Translations under genes and position numbers: made by a program
Notes under the pieces: model-generated
Seen by the model: only the letters and a program-made list of their open reading frames with translations
Database searches by the model: none
What the model was told of the DNA's origin: nothing
Part shown: positions 9,438 through 19,730 of the stretch, one piece after another
How positions within the stretch are numbered: position 1 is the first letter of the stretch
Layout of the letters: each line of letters starts with the position of its first letter
Source of the DNA: Chara braunii
Taxonomy: Eukaryota; Streptophyta; Charophyceae; Charales; Characeae
Reading direction: 5' to 3'
Assembly (NCBI GenBank): GCA_003427395.1
Contig: BFEA01000183.1
Coordinates: 730,970 to 753,366, forward strand
Length of the DNA: 22,397 nucleotides

Positions 9438-12400
9438 ATGGCAACGGAGGAGGAGACAGATAACCGTAAAAGTGAAGGAGAACCTGGCTTAGGAGGCAGT
9501 GCCGTACAAAGCGAAGGGGGGCAGAAGGACAGAGAATCAATAAATCCGGATGGTACCAAAGGGAACCGGAAGGAAATCTCTACAGGAGAAAGCTCGGGGA
9601 AAACCGGGGGAAGCAGGCAAAGGGATTCATGAGACCAAGGAGGGCAGAAATCAGGATAGGACAAGCCCCCGGAACTCGGAAGGAGCCATGTCTAAGAAAG
9701 TAAGGGTCATGGATGCGAGGCGCAAACTAGCCGAGATAGAAAAAAGGACCGCGGAATACAAGGCCAGATTGATTAATGAAATGATGACTGGGAACGAAGA
9801 AGGCCCTCTGCAGCAGGAGGTACCCCGGGACGAACGGAGAGTCAGCCGAGGTGGGACTGGACAAGGGGATAAGGGTAGTGACCGTGGGGGAGCGCCGAGC
9901 AAGAGAAGGAAAGAGAGAGAGAACTCTCCGGGGATGGAAGCAGAAAAGGCTACGACTCCGGCAACCATGGATAGTAGGGCTAGCCGCCTGCCGACCACGC
10001 CAGCAGTAACACGAGGATGCGAATGACTTTGGAGCCTTAGGGAAAGAGTGTTGGGATGGTTTGACCCAGAAGGAACTATGAAAACCAGGGAGGGACAAAA
10101 GACCGACAAGGAAGGTCCGGATAACAGTATGGCAGGCGAGGCCAACAGCTCCGAGGGCGGCCTTAAGAAGATAGTGTTGTCCCTCGCGCGAGCACTAAAC
10201 AAAAATCAAGGCTACCTAGCGGATGCTAAGAAAAAGTTGACGTTCGATGGGGCGAACATCACGGAATTCTTGATAGATTACGAAAATCTAGCTGCGTTGT
10301 TGAAATGGACCGAAGAAGAGAAGATGGACCACCTGGGGCAGCATGTGTCTTTGAGCCTAGGGCGGGACATAATGGTCATTCTGGCCGCGAGCCGGTCTTG
10401 GAAAGAAACCCGGGATGTAATGATGAGAAAATATCTGGCAGCAGAGAAGATGGCAACGGAGGCCGATTTAGTGGCAGTCCAGAGGAAGAACTTCGCAACG
10501 TACAATGACTTTCTACGGGAGTTTACTTTGGTAGCACTAAAAATCCCTGGGGTTACGGACCGAATAATGAGTCAGTACTTCCTCAGACAATTCTCCGAGT
10601 TCGACAAGGACAAGATTGTGTCGGCTTACCAACAGCCGAGCAAATTTGTAAACACTAGGGACGTTGATTTCAGTACGGTAATGGATCTGGCCGAAAAGAC
10701 GGTAGTAACGAAAACATTGACCTTGCTTAAGGAAGGGGAGGTCATAGATCTGACCGGTAGAACAAGCGACAAGGTAAAGAAGGGGATTGAAAGTCTACAT
10801 GAGAGGGTACACGGGGTCGATAATAAGATTGAAAGGATGGAGGGCGCACTACTGGTTATGCAGGCGCAAGTATCCCGGCCCGCCCTCCCTCCCCAGGAAG
10901 CTGTGGTTCCGCCAGGTGTAGCCAACCGGGAATTCGGACGGAGAGATCCTGCTAACGAGCAATGCAAGTACTGCACCGCGATGGGACATTATGTACGCGC
11001 ATGTCCAAAGCTCAACCATGATATCTTAAAGAGGAGATGCACCAGGTCATTAAAGAGAGAGATATTCGGACCACAGGGAGAGCGGGTGAATTGGAACTCA
11101 CCAGGGGGAATGCGACGAGTCGTTATTATGCTCAACGGATTAGAGATAACGGCCGTAGAAGCTGAGCTGGTGGTCGATATCATTTGGGATCAACTGCGGG
11201 GCCGCGGGCCGCAGGTCAACTTTATTTTGGAAAACGACGGACGTGATAGGGTGAACGCATCCACTCGACTGGGAACGGTCGGGAGAAGGATTAACCATGA
11301 CACCATTATGGAGGAGGTCGATAGAAGCTCCGAACCCCAGGCAGAGCCTGAAGCCGAGGAACCAGAGAAAGTATATGGGAAGCCTAGGGAAGAGGAGCCT
11401 GCGGACAAGGTTACCGCTGCTAAGAAGAAGTTTCGGTATCAAATCCCGATCTTAACCTTGCCTGAGCTCGACGACACCATTAACAAGTTACTAGGAACCA
11501 TGGTGTCAGTGTCTTTTCAGACCATGCTGCAGGCTAGCCCTAGGTTGCTCAAAGGGCTCAAACAACTGTTGACTCGGAGGCGAGTAGAAAGAGGCGACAA
11601 CCCCGAATTACCAGAAGGGGAGAGGGAGGAGGAAGTTCCGCAAGAAGTGACTAACCTTCAGAGGAGTTACGGGGACTTGGAGGATCTCGAAAAAACTTTT
11701 GCAGACATTCGTTTGAGCTTGCCCGACCGAGAGGGCGGCGAAGTCATGAGATCACCACCCAGGGCGAAGCTTAGCTTTTATGCGCTGCCCGTAGGGAAAC
11801 TAAAAATCCAGATCGGGGGTCATCATACCGACGCATTAGTAGACGGGGGAGCAGAAATAACTCTAATAAGAAGAGATTTCGCAATGATCGCGGGGTGTAC
11901 GGTAAACAAGGAAGTAACAGGGAACATCCGGGGAGCTGGCGGGGAAATCCCGTTCGCAGGGTACGTCAAGAAGTGCGCTGTGAAGGCAGGAGTCAGGGAA
12001 TCGATCTGGTCGTTTCAGCGGATGACCATAATGGAGGAAATGGACCACGACATAATCCTCGGGAGACCGTGGTGCGCGAACGTGGAGATGATAGGCATAC
12101 ACTTGCATCATGGCTCATACATGATTGACATAGAGGATCCCCTGACCGGCCAGGGAGAGCTCCTTCGACACCTTGGAACGGGAGGAGACCCCCCGAAGGA
12201 AAAATTCGCAACATGGTCGCCGTCGTTCGAGGATAGCACGCGAAAAGGGGCTTTCACACGGATGGAGGGTATGAGAGAAAGGGTAGAAATCATGATTGAG
12301 GAAACATTCAACAAGAAGGAGTGGATCAAGATGGGCCTGCCCCAGAAGAGGGGGAGACAGAAAAGGAGTCAGAGGTCGAACTTGGTGCTAGTCTGCCCAA

Positions 12401-12498
12401 GCGGAAAGAAGTACGCCCAGACATGCCAGAAGTCGCACTCGAGATCCCCGACCTATTACAACTCATCAAGGCCCTCAGATACCACAAGGAAGGAGTAG
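9438..12498 (+). pseudogene. gag-pro: gag with CCHC zinc knuckle and aspartic protease (Ty3/gypsy)
   Basis: Gag forms the particle and binds RNA; the protease cleaves the polyprotein. The likely start is ATG 9438 (MATEEETDNRK) in one frame, passing by frameshift (about 9580-9632) to the frame of 9550-10026. That frame has a TGA at 10024-10026 and reopens to 12498. A charged, probably coiled-coil part (ARRKLAEIEKRTAEYKARL, 9715-9771) precedes the capsid-like core (TFDGANITEFLIDYENLAAL, from 10240). The zinc knuckle is at 10963-11004 and fits C-x2-C-x4-H-x4-C exactly. The protease has ALVDGGAEITLI with Asp at 11842-11844 (a D-x-G-A active site) and ILGRPW near 12055-12072. Near 12320-12350 the reading shifts to the frame 12321-12566. 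Near 10020-10130 the better reading may lie briefly in another frame (NDFGALGKECW). Confidence 0.88.
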
Positions 12499-12552
12499 AC
12501 TCAATAGTCTTGGCCAATTTCGAAGGAGAGGTGCAAAGGGGATATTGCCTGA

Positions 12553-13826
12553 ATGGGAAGCTATAAGTATTCAACCACGAGTCGTAGAGGCGACAAGGGC
12601 GATTCCGACCGTTCATTTTTTAGGAGAAAAATCTCGGAAGGAAGTGTTCGAAAGTACAAGCCGGTAGGGAAGAAAGCGAAACCGGTCTCGATCCTGCTAG
12701 AGACATCAAAGGAAAAGGCTATGGAGAAGGAGGAAGAGGTCCTTCGAGTGATCCGAGAAAGAAGGGCGACGGAGGGACATCGGATACCAGATGAGGTAAC
12801 TGACACAATGAAGATAAGGATAAACGGGTTCTTAACGGAAAAAGAAACCCGCCTGATCAAAAAGACCTGGCAGAAGTTTCACCTGACATTTGCCTTTAGT
12901 GATCACCAGAAGGGACGACTGGATGCGAAGCTGATCCCTCCGGTCAGAATCCACATGGTAGAACATGAGTGCTGGAATGACAAGGGGCCGTCCTATGAAT
13001 TTGGGATAGCAGGAGAAGTAACAGACCTCCTCCGAGCGAAAATGAACTTCTTCGTTGCGGAGCCTACGGCGTCGCCATACGCAAACCGGTGGTTCATCTT
13101 TCGGAAGCCTAACAAGACACTAAGGTGGATTCAGGACCTGCAGAAGTTGAATGCGGTAACCATCCGGGATGCTGGCTTCTACCTCAGGCTGACTTATTAG
13201 CAGAATCGCACGCCGGTCGGAGCATTTACTCCCTTATAGATCTGTACTCAGGGTATGACCAACTTCCATTGGATGTTCGGGACAGGCCATACACCGCTAT
13301 GCACCCCCCCGTAGGCCAGCTACAAATGTAAGTGACCCCTATGGGATTCACAAACGCGGTGGCCGAAGTACAACGTAAGATGCTCGCCGTGGTCGGGGAC
13401 TTGTTCCCAGAAAAATGTGAGCCTTACATCGATGACAATTCGATCAAAGGCGCGCAAGAGAAGGACGAGACGGAAGTCCAACCAGGGATCCGTAGTTTTG
13501 TGTGGGACCACCTGCAGGACATCAAGGACTTACTGCGCCGGTTCCTAGTATACAACATTACGGTCAGTGGACCAAAGAGTATCCTAGCAGTACCGGAGGT
13601 AACTATACTAGGATTTCGTTGCGGTGCTTACAGCAGGAAACCGGATCCGGCAAAGACCGACAAGATATCACAGTGGCCGACACCACTGCGCACGACGACG
13701 GAGGTAAGGGCATTCCTAGGCGTAGTCGGCTTTTGGAGGATCTTCATTAAGAACTTTGCCAAGATTGTTGAGCCTATCCAGGCTATAATCAGGAAAGAAG
13801 GAACCATGCACTTGGCGGAGGAATGA
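12553..13826 (+). pseudogene. pol: Reverse transcriptase domain, Ty3/gypsy type
   Basis: This copies the RNA genome into DNA. Frames near 12560-12660 are scrambled by small shifts, so the join to the protease is broken. The frame from 12553 then carries the RT N-terminus (ANRWFIFRKPNKTLRWIQDL, then QKLNAVTIRDAG) up to about 13170. A frameshift, which looks like a 1-base loss near 13171-13175, moves the reading to the frame ending with TAA at 13329-13331; this holds SLIDLYSGYDQLPL with its catalytic Asp near 13239. The third part (13332-13826) has PMGFTNAVAEVQ, the YIDD catalytic box at 13425-13436, GPKSILAVPEVTILGF, and the thumb/connection WPTPLRTTTEVRAFLGVVGF. It ends at TGA 13824-13826, where an Arg (CGA) would be the simplest ancestral codon. 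Confidence 0.93.
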
Positions 13827-14760
13827 GAAGGAGCTGTCCAAAATCTCAAGGACATATTGACATCTGAGACAGTCGGCCTGTCCGCGCCTTGTTTTAATGA
13901 CGAAGTAGGACGACCCTTCATCCTACAGACGGATGAAGGACCTTTGGCCGTAGGAGGTATGTTGATTCAAAGGGATGAGGGAGGAAAAGAGAGGCCAATT
14001 AGGTTTGAAAGTAGAACCCTGAACTCCGCGGAGCGGCGGTACTCACAGTTCAAGAAGGAGATCCTAGCCATCTTGCACTGTCTTAAGACTTTTCAGGCCT
14101 ACCTATTTGGGAGGCGGTTCATCCTCAGGATCGATCCGACGAATGTTGCAGGGGCCTTAAAGAATTACAGGCCTATGGATCCGACAGTGGGGAGATGGGT
14201 AGGATTTATCTGGCAATTCGATTATAAGATCGAACGGATTGCGGGAATTAGGAACAAGGCTGATGGGCTGAGCCGGGTCTGCATCACTCCCGAAGGGGTG
14301 GAGGATGCGGAGCCCATAGATGCGTTCCTCGAATACGAAGGAGGAACTCTTGAGGTAGATAACGAAAGGATGAGCGAAGAATGCACGTCGGGAGAACTAT
14401 TGATCCAGAATTTGGAGAAGGGGGCACCTTCCGTAGTAACTGAACTTAGAGAAGGACCAGTCACCACTCGAGGACGCAGCGAGGCAAAGGACTCATTGGG
14501 AGCGATAGTAGGGCCAAAAGAGGAACTGATAGCAATGGCAGTCAAGGGAGGCCAGGAAGCAGTAATGAGCTTAGTGGAATCTTGGGAAAGGAATGAGTTA
14601 CAATGGGTGGTAAATCAGATGCAGGAAGGAAAGGATGGGGGCCAAGAAGGGGAGGAGTTTTTCTATGTCCAATCATACGAAGGGCTCTTTCAGGAGATCG
14701 GACTGTTGTTGGTAGGAAACAAACAACCTACGGAAGTCAGTATTAAAGCAAGAGAAGAAG
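13827..14760 (+). pseudogene. pol: RNase H domain and RNase H-integrase linker
   Basis: RNase H removes the RNA strand during reverse transcription. In the same frame as the YIDD part, after the TGA at 13824, the domain reads RPFILQTDEGPLAVGGMLIQ (Asp at 13932-13934), FESRTLNSAERRYSQFKKE (Glu) and RIDPTNVAGALKN, with the usual spacing of the gypsy RNase H. It continues through WQFDYKIERIAGIRNKADGL, typical of the domain's C-terminal end. A charged linker of about 150 residues follows before the integrase. This segment is open from 13857 to 14942 and is the best preserved part of pol. Confidence 0.92.
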
Positions 14761-15986
14761 CCGAAAGGTACGTCCTAAGGGGCGGGCATTTGTTCCGAAG
14801 GGGGGAAGGTTCTATGCCGAGAAGGGTTGTGTGCGGAAGATCTAGGCAAGTAGACGTTATCCAGGCAATGCACGATGGGTTGGCTGGAGGTCATCGGTCG
14901 TCCAAAGGAACGCTTGCAAAGATGACGCCACTCTATTATTAGCCAGGCATGGCAGGCATGGTCGCCATATACTGCCAGACTTGCCTTATTTGCCAAGAAC
15001 GAAGCTCGGTGCGGGTCTGCGAGCCGCTTGGACCAACGCGGGTGCTAGGCCCGGGGCATCTGGTCCACCTCCACCTTGCGGTCATGCCTGTATCAACAGA
15101 TGGGTACATGTATATCCTGGATGCGCGAGACAACCTAAGTGGGTTCGTGGAGACAGTCGCCCTCAAGAAAAAGACAGGGAGGAGTGTGGCGGACAGGATA
15201 AAAGACTTCTACTTGAGGCATCCGTTCGTAAGGAGGTTTATAGCAGACAATGAGACGGAGTTTGTGAACCAAGAAGTATTAGGGATGCTTAACAGACTCT
15301 GCGTACCGATCAAACTCATCGAGCCGTATCACCCTGAGGCCAATGCACCTGTGGAAAGGGGGCACCGAACCTTGAAGAACACGATTGCAAAGCTCGCAGC
15401 GGACCATCTGGGGAACTGGCCTAGGTATCTTAAGTAGGCTGTCTTTGCAGAGAATATGAACCCTAAAAGGACAACACGATGTATCCTGGCAGAGCCTTGG
15501 TACGAAAGAGAGATCAACTTTCCTGTGGAAGTCTTGGTACCTACCTGGAATAGGTTAGATGATGATCGACAAATGACCACTGAAGAGTTAATCAAGGCAA
15601 AATGTCAACAAATCCTTAAGAATGAGAAGGTCATGGAAGACATCGCCAACCGGGTACTAGACAGCAGAATGAGGGACAAAGCAAGGTGGGACCAGGTTAA
15701 GAATGTCAGAAAGGAGTCACTTCAAGTGGGAGAGAGGGTATTGCTAAGGAACTCGACACTAGAAAGTACTTGGTCGGGACAACTAGGAAGGAGGTTCAAA
15801 GGCCCCTACCGGGTCGCCAAGCGGGTGAGACTGAATACCTTTGGATTGGAAAATTTGGATGGAACTGGATTGAAAGGGCCCTTCCCGAGGCAACGATTGG
15901 TCAGGTTTCTAAGTCGGGACCCAGTGGAACAATGGCTTCAGGAGGCCGAAGATAAGGAAACTGAGGAGCCACAAGCTAAAGACTGA
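14761..15986 (+). pseudogene. pol: Integrase, HHCC + DD35E core + GPY/F domain
   Basis: Integrase inserts the cDNA into host DNA. The zinc-binding part has His at 14871-14873 and 14892-14894, then a TAG at 14940-14942 where the family has Trp (YYW-PGM). Cys follow at 14973, 14982 and 14991 (YCQTCLICQE). In the core the first catalytic Asp position reads Ala (LHLAVM, GCG at 15078-15080), a likely inactivating change. The second Asp (IADNETEF, 15246-15248) and the Glu (APVERGH, 15354-15356) are 36 codons apart, giving the D35E spacing. TAG at 15435-15437 breaks the frame after RYLK. The third part (15456-15986) has ERVLLRNS, RRFKGPYRV (GPY/F motif) and a charged tail ending at 15986. I see no chromodomain. 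Confidence 0.93.
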
Positions 15987-16350
15987 CCACAGTCTTGCCC
16001 ACACTATGGTTTGTGTCTGACCATATTCATGAGACTGTCATTTTTTTGGGAACTGGCGCTTTGGCTTGGACTGACTGAGGTTGAAAGGCAGCGTGACTTG
16101 GGGGGTTGCAATATCTGGCTTGTGTGACAATGGGAAGGAATGTCTGGGGCATTGTACCATAGTTTTTGACGGGAAACAAAATGGGGTCATCACAAACGAC
16201 GCATTCGCATGTTTCATAGGGGCATGCTGCGAAGGATGTTGGGAGCATTCGGGGAAAAGGGGGGGGACTACCTACCAGACTGGGGGAATGGGTGCATGAG
16301 GGGCTTTGCGGGTGTTGTTTTGTTATACAGGATCTAAAATAAAAGAGAAG
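15987..16350 (+). other. Spacer between pol and 3' accessory ORF
   Basis: About 360 bp directly after the pol stop. A frame from 16075 to 16299 without an ATG has seven Cys within about 40 residues (GLC, KEC, GHC, FAC, GACC, EGC). It has no recognisable domain, no signal peptide and no start codon, so I do not call it a gene. The 3' end of the spacer holds the acceptor-like site described separately. Confidence 0.5.
16308..16330 (+). promoter_or_regulatory. Splice-acceptor-like site before 3' accessory ORF
   Basis: A T-rich tract (GTGTTGTTTTGTTATACAG) ends at 16330, 20 nt before the ATG at 16351. It is the best acceptor match in the window. Env-position genes of retroviruses and some plant gypsy elements are expressed from spliced RNAs, so the placement is sensible, but splicing here is inferred. 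Confidence 0.4.
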
Positions 16351-17265
16351 ATGGAGTTCGGTGACGAAAATGACAGCGGGGCAATCAACAGGCCAACCGG
16401 AGGGGAGGGAGCAAGACCAAGCCAAGGGAGGAGAGCGGCAAAGAGAAAGTTGTATACAAGACTCATGGGTGGCACAGTGGTAGGCAGGGGAGGAAGGAAA
16501 TGCTTGTGTAGGAAACCCTCACCGCTCCGCAAGGAAGAAGGTATAGAAATCTCGTTTGATAGTGAGAGAGGGAAGGAAAAGGCAGAAGTGGAAGGAGGAG
16601 GCAATGCAGAGATGGGAGATAGGGTTCAGGTCTCTGACAAGGAAGGAGTCAACAGGGGCAAACGACGTGAGACTTGGCATGGGGAAAGCAAGGGGGGATA
16701 AGGTATGCGTGATGAACATAAGGAGGATGAGGAGAGAAGGGAGAGCCCGCTTGAAGGACGAAGCGGCCACGACAGTTGCGAGGGGTATGAGACGGGGACA
16801 GAGATTCCTTTTACCTACGATCCGAAGAACCTTGCAGGTGGGTATATCCCCATACAGATAGAAGACGAGGAGGACGAGGAGGAGGATGTGCGAGAAGTCA
16901 TAGAAATCAGCAACGGGGATGGGAGGGATGAGATCTCGAGGCCCAGGGAAGAGGGGCGGCCTCCGATGCACCAGCCGGGCGACGGGGCTTTCAGATGGGA
17001 GGACGAGTTTGAGCCAACGCCCAGTCATTGGTTTCAGCAATGGACCAATGTGATCAGACACGAATGGATTATCAAGACTCGGGAACTCGCAAGGGCAGGG
17101 GTGGAAGCCACACCACTGGATTTTTTTAACGAGGCAGAGTTACGAAAAATTGTAAGGATGAAAAGAGAAATTGAAACCTTCGGCCTGGGGGTTAGACAGT
17201 CGGCTGAGGAACAAGGTGGACCAGGAAATGGGCAAGTTGAGGCACAAGACAATAATAGGCATTAG
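16351..17265 (+). pseudogene. Acidic accessory ORF 3' of pol, split by one stop
   Basis: From ATG 16351 (MEFGDENDSG) a single frame runs to 17265, interrupted only by TAA at 16699-16701; about 304 codons in total. I do not recognise the family. The N-terminal third is basic (RRAAKRKLYTR, near residue 30). A charged middle follows, then IPFTYDPKNLAGGYIPI near 16807-16857 and a run of acidic residues (EDEEDEEEDVREV, 16864-16902). The C-terminal part has HWFQQWTNVIRHEWIIKTRE (from 17029) and a helical, charged ELRKIVRMKREIETF. It has no visible signal peptide or membrane segment, so it does not look like an envelope protein. Position after pol suggests an additional element-encoded protein; the basic and acidic segments could suit a nuclear or chromatin role, which is speculation. 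Confidence 0.55.
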
Positions 17266-17972
17266 ATGTTGATTGAGAGTTGGGCAAGAATCCTGTTTTT
17301 TTTTATTACTACAAAACATTGGGGCAGAATGTGTACAGTATGAGTAAGCTTGCAAATGATGAATGATGAAAGGACCAACTAAGACTGTATCGTGATAAGA
17401 TTAGAAGATAGCATATTGAGGCTACTTTTTGATAAGCTACCTTCGAAAGTGGGTACACAAGACAAGGACATGGGGCATGGGATGAGACCAGTTGGGAAGG
17501 GTGTATTGTGAAATTTGGATGGAATGAGGATTGTGCTTTTTAAGGAAAGAAATTTTGAGTACGGATTGACGAGCAAAGCAAGGCATTAAATGTTGGTCAA
17601 GAGAGGTTAGGGAACCTATGGGTTAAGGGGCGTGAAGAACACTCCTTCCTTAGGAGCCTAATCCAACTGAGTCATGAATGAGTCTGAGAATAGCCGAAAC
17701 CTGAGTGATCAGGAAGAGTGAAAATGGAAGGGGCGCCTTTATCTTTTATTATGGATGAACGACCGGGTGGGCTAGTGCTGCTTGGGGTCGCGAGCCCCAA
17801 CTCGAGTGTTAGACGCTAAGTCGGATGTACGCATGGATAGTACATTACTGACAAAAATGAAAAAAAAAAGGGAATAGCACGCAAAACAAAACTGATATGA
17901 GATGGCCACCTTCTAACCTCCAAGACAGAAATGGGTTCCGTAACTTCGAGGCCCATCCCCTCGGGCACTAAC
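17266..17972 (+). other. Non-coding region after the 3' accessory ORF
   Basis: About 700 bp without a convincing frame. A perfect 6 bp inverted repeat (TTGGGG at 17782-17787, CCCCAA at 17795-17800) encloses a TCGCGAG loop. It ends with A-rich DNA (AAAAATGAAAAAAAAAAGGG near 17852) before the 40 bp repeats. It may be untranslated 3' sequence of the element. Confidence 0.5.
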
Positions 17973-18171
17973 ATTGAGAATGGAAAGGAATGACCCTAAC
18001 CAGGCTGTTCGAATTGAGAATGGAAAGGAATGGCCATAACCAGGCTGTTCGAATTGAGAATGAAAAAGAATGGCCCTAACCAGGCTGTTCGACTTGAGAA
18101 TGGAAAATAACGGCCCTAACCAGGTTGTTCGACTTGAGAATGGATAAGAACGACCCTAACCAGGTTGTTCG
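17973..18171. repeat. 40 bp tandem repeat, five copies
   Basis: Copies start at 17973, 18013, 18053, 18093 and 18133, exactly 40 bp apart. The unit begins TTGAGAATGGAAAGGAATGG and continues CCCTAACCAGGCTGTTCGA. Copies 2-3 are closest; copies 4-5 share changes (CTTGAG, GGTTGTTC in the last). There is no coding potential. Confidence 0.95.
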
Positions 18172-18274
18172 GGAATGGCCCCTGACAAGGGTCGTTTCTT
18201 TTGAAATAGGCACTGGGGTCCCCTGCATATTGGATTGAGAAAGGTTAATTGAGAATGTGCTGGAATGAGCAATA

Positions 18275-18440
18275 AGAAATGGAAAAGGTCGGTGGGTCGG
18301 TCATTGAAATAGCCAATGGATGAATGAGAGAGATGAAAAAGGACGGCAGATCGGTCATTGAAATAGCCAATGGGATGGACGGAAGAAATGGAAAAGGCCG
18401 GTGGGTCGGCCACTGAAATAACCAAGGGGGCGGAAGAAAG
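18275..18440. repeat. ~55 bp degenerate tandem repeat, three copies
   Basis: Three copies share GAAATGGAAAAGG, a GGTGGGTCGGTCATTGAAAT core and AGCCAATGG, spaced by about 53-56 bp. Weaker echoes (GACCGGCCATG, CATTGAGAAATGGC) continue to about 18780, so the array may once have been longer. Confidence 0.8.
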
Positions 18441-19730
18441 ATGTGAATGAGAAGGACAGGATAAAGAAGGCGGAACCTTAAAGCCAAAAAGGGCAGGGAC
18501 CGTTGGGACGGTCACAGAGATTGGGTGCTGAGGAATAAGAGAATTGAGGATTGAATGGGCGGAAGGGTCAGTCTTGAGAAATGGCTATTGAGAGAATGAC
18601 CGCCAGACCGGCCATGTGGGTGACCTTGTTGATGGAGAGGCTGTCGAACCAGCCATGAGAATCAGCCTTGGAAATAGCATGGGATTGAGTGTTTGAATTA
18701 TTGAATATTGCATTGCATAGCCAGGGGACCCTAGGCAACTTGATGTAAGGTCGTCGGACCGACCATGGAAATAGCAAGAGATTGAGCTTTCCTTTTTTTT
18801 CTAGTCTCGGATCTCAACATAAGGGGGATAGCAATGCCTGCATCGCGACCCCAAGACCTCTACCCGTTAAGGGAAAAGTCTCATCGCGACCTGCTCCTTA
18901 TAAGAAGGAATAAGGGTTAAAGGTCCAAAGCACCTCTCTCTTTGATTGATGCTGGCCGTCCGGAACTAACCCCGACAACGAGCGCTAGTCGGGGAGTTCA
19001 AACTGCGCCTCATGTTGAAACCTAACGTCAAGGGCGTGGTGCCAAACGGACGAGAGAGCCATTCTTTTTCCTAAGTCTCATTTTTTCTCCCCAACCACAC
19101 GCCATGCCGTAAAGGGGCGGCACGGCTGTTTGGAATGGACCATGGCCGCTCGGGTTAAGTTGAGCAGCACTGTCCAGAGGGAGGAATCGGGCGTGGTATC
19201 GGGTGGAAGCCGCAACCACCACAAGGCGAGTGACACCGCCCTGCCGGATCATTACAACCGTTCCGGGACTAACCGCGAGGTTTTCGTAACTGCACTCGCA
19301 GACTCGCAGACTAATAGAGAGCCCCAGCTCTCTTGAAGGGAAGAGGCCGGATCCAAGAAAACACCGCTCGGGAGGAACGATTCGCGAGAAAGCACTTACG
19401 GCAAGATGGGGTCCTGGGAGGCTTGGACTGGACCTACCTTCCAGATGTGGGGTGGTACCTCAGTGATGACGCCCGTCTTGTAAGCAGCAAAAAGTCGGAC
19501 TGGAGTAGGGGATGAGGTGAGTTATCAGCAGGGGGAGGACTGATCACCCTTCCTTTTTGGGGCTGATGGGCCGGCATCCGTCTACTCAGTTGGTGGACCG
19601 AGGTCTGCGTACCTCCGAGTGAGAATTAGTCGTGCGATGGGGACATCACATTTTGAGTAGGGGGAAGGTGTGCCATCTACCGAAGAAAAAACGTGCAAAA
19701 GAGAAGGATACCATGAGCAAAAGAATGAAT
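18441..19730. other. Unassigned region with small hairpins
   Basis: No gene is recognised. A T-run precedes CTAGTCTCGGATCTC at about 18787-18815, followed by GC-richer DNA. Two perfect 7 bp stems are seen: CCCCGAC (18970-18976) with GTCGGGG (18988-18994), and AGAGAGC (19316-19322) with GCTCTCT (19327-19333). A CATCGCGACC word is repeated near 18840 and 18882. Short + strand frames at 19130-19336 and 19333-19515 have no recognisable domain. I tested the first hairpin as a tRNA T-arm and found no cloverleaf. Confidence 0.5.

Larger units (their letters stand above)
9438..15986 (+). mobile_element. Internal region of a degenerate Ty3/gypsy LTR retrotransposon
   Basis: The order gag, protease, RT, RNase H, integrase on one strand places this in Ty3/gypsy rather than Ty1/copia, where integrase precedes RT. 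At least five frameshifts or stops in pol and two or more in gag mean this copy cannot encode its own proteins. The element probably extends further on both sides: a candidate 3' end is the PPT/LTR junction at 21143-21162, and the accessory block at 5312-8971 may be part of it. No matching 5' LTR was seen within the window. Confidence 0.93.

Noticed and set aside
9651-10202. 183-codon minus-strand frame opposite gag
   Set aside because: Shadow of the gag reading frame; compositional open frame without motifs.
16081-16299. Cysteine-rich 72-codon frame after pol
   Set aside because: It starts at TTG with no ATG in a suitable place, and has no recognised domain; the Cys spacing alone is not enough.
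16519-17061. 180-codon minus-strand frame
   Set aside because: Antisense of the purine-rich 3' accessory ORF; Ser/Leu/Pro-rich without motifs.
18960-19030. Possible tRNA (GTTCAAAC T-loop-like string)
   Set aside because: No acceptor, D or anticodon arms can be paired around it.
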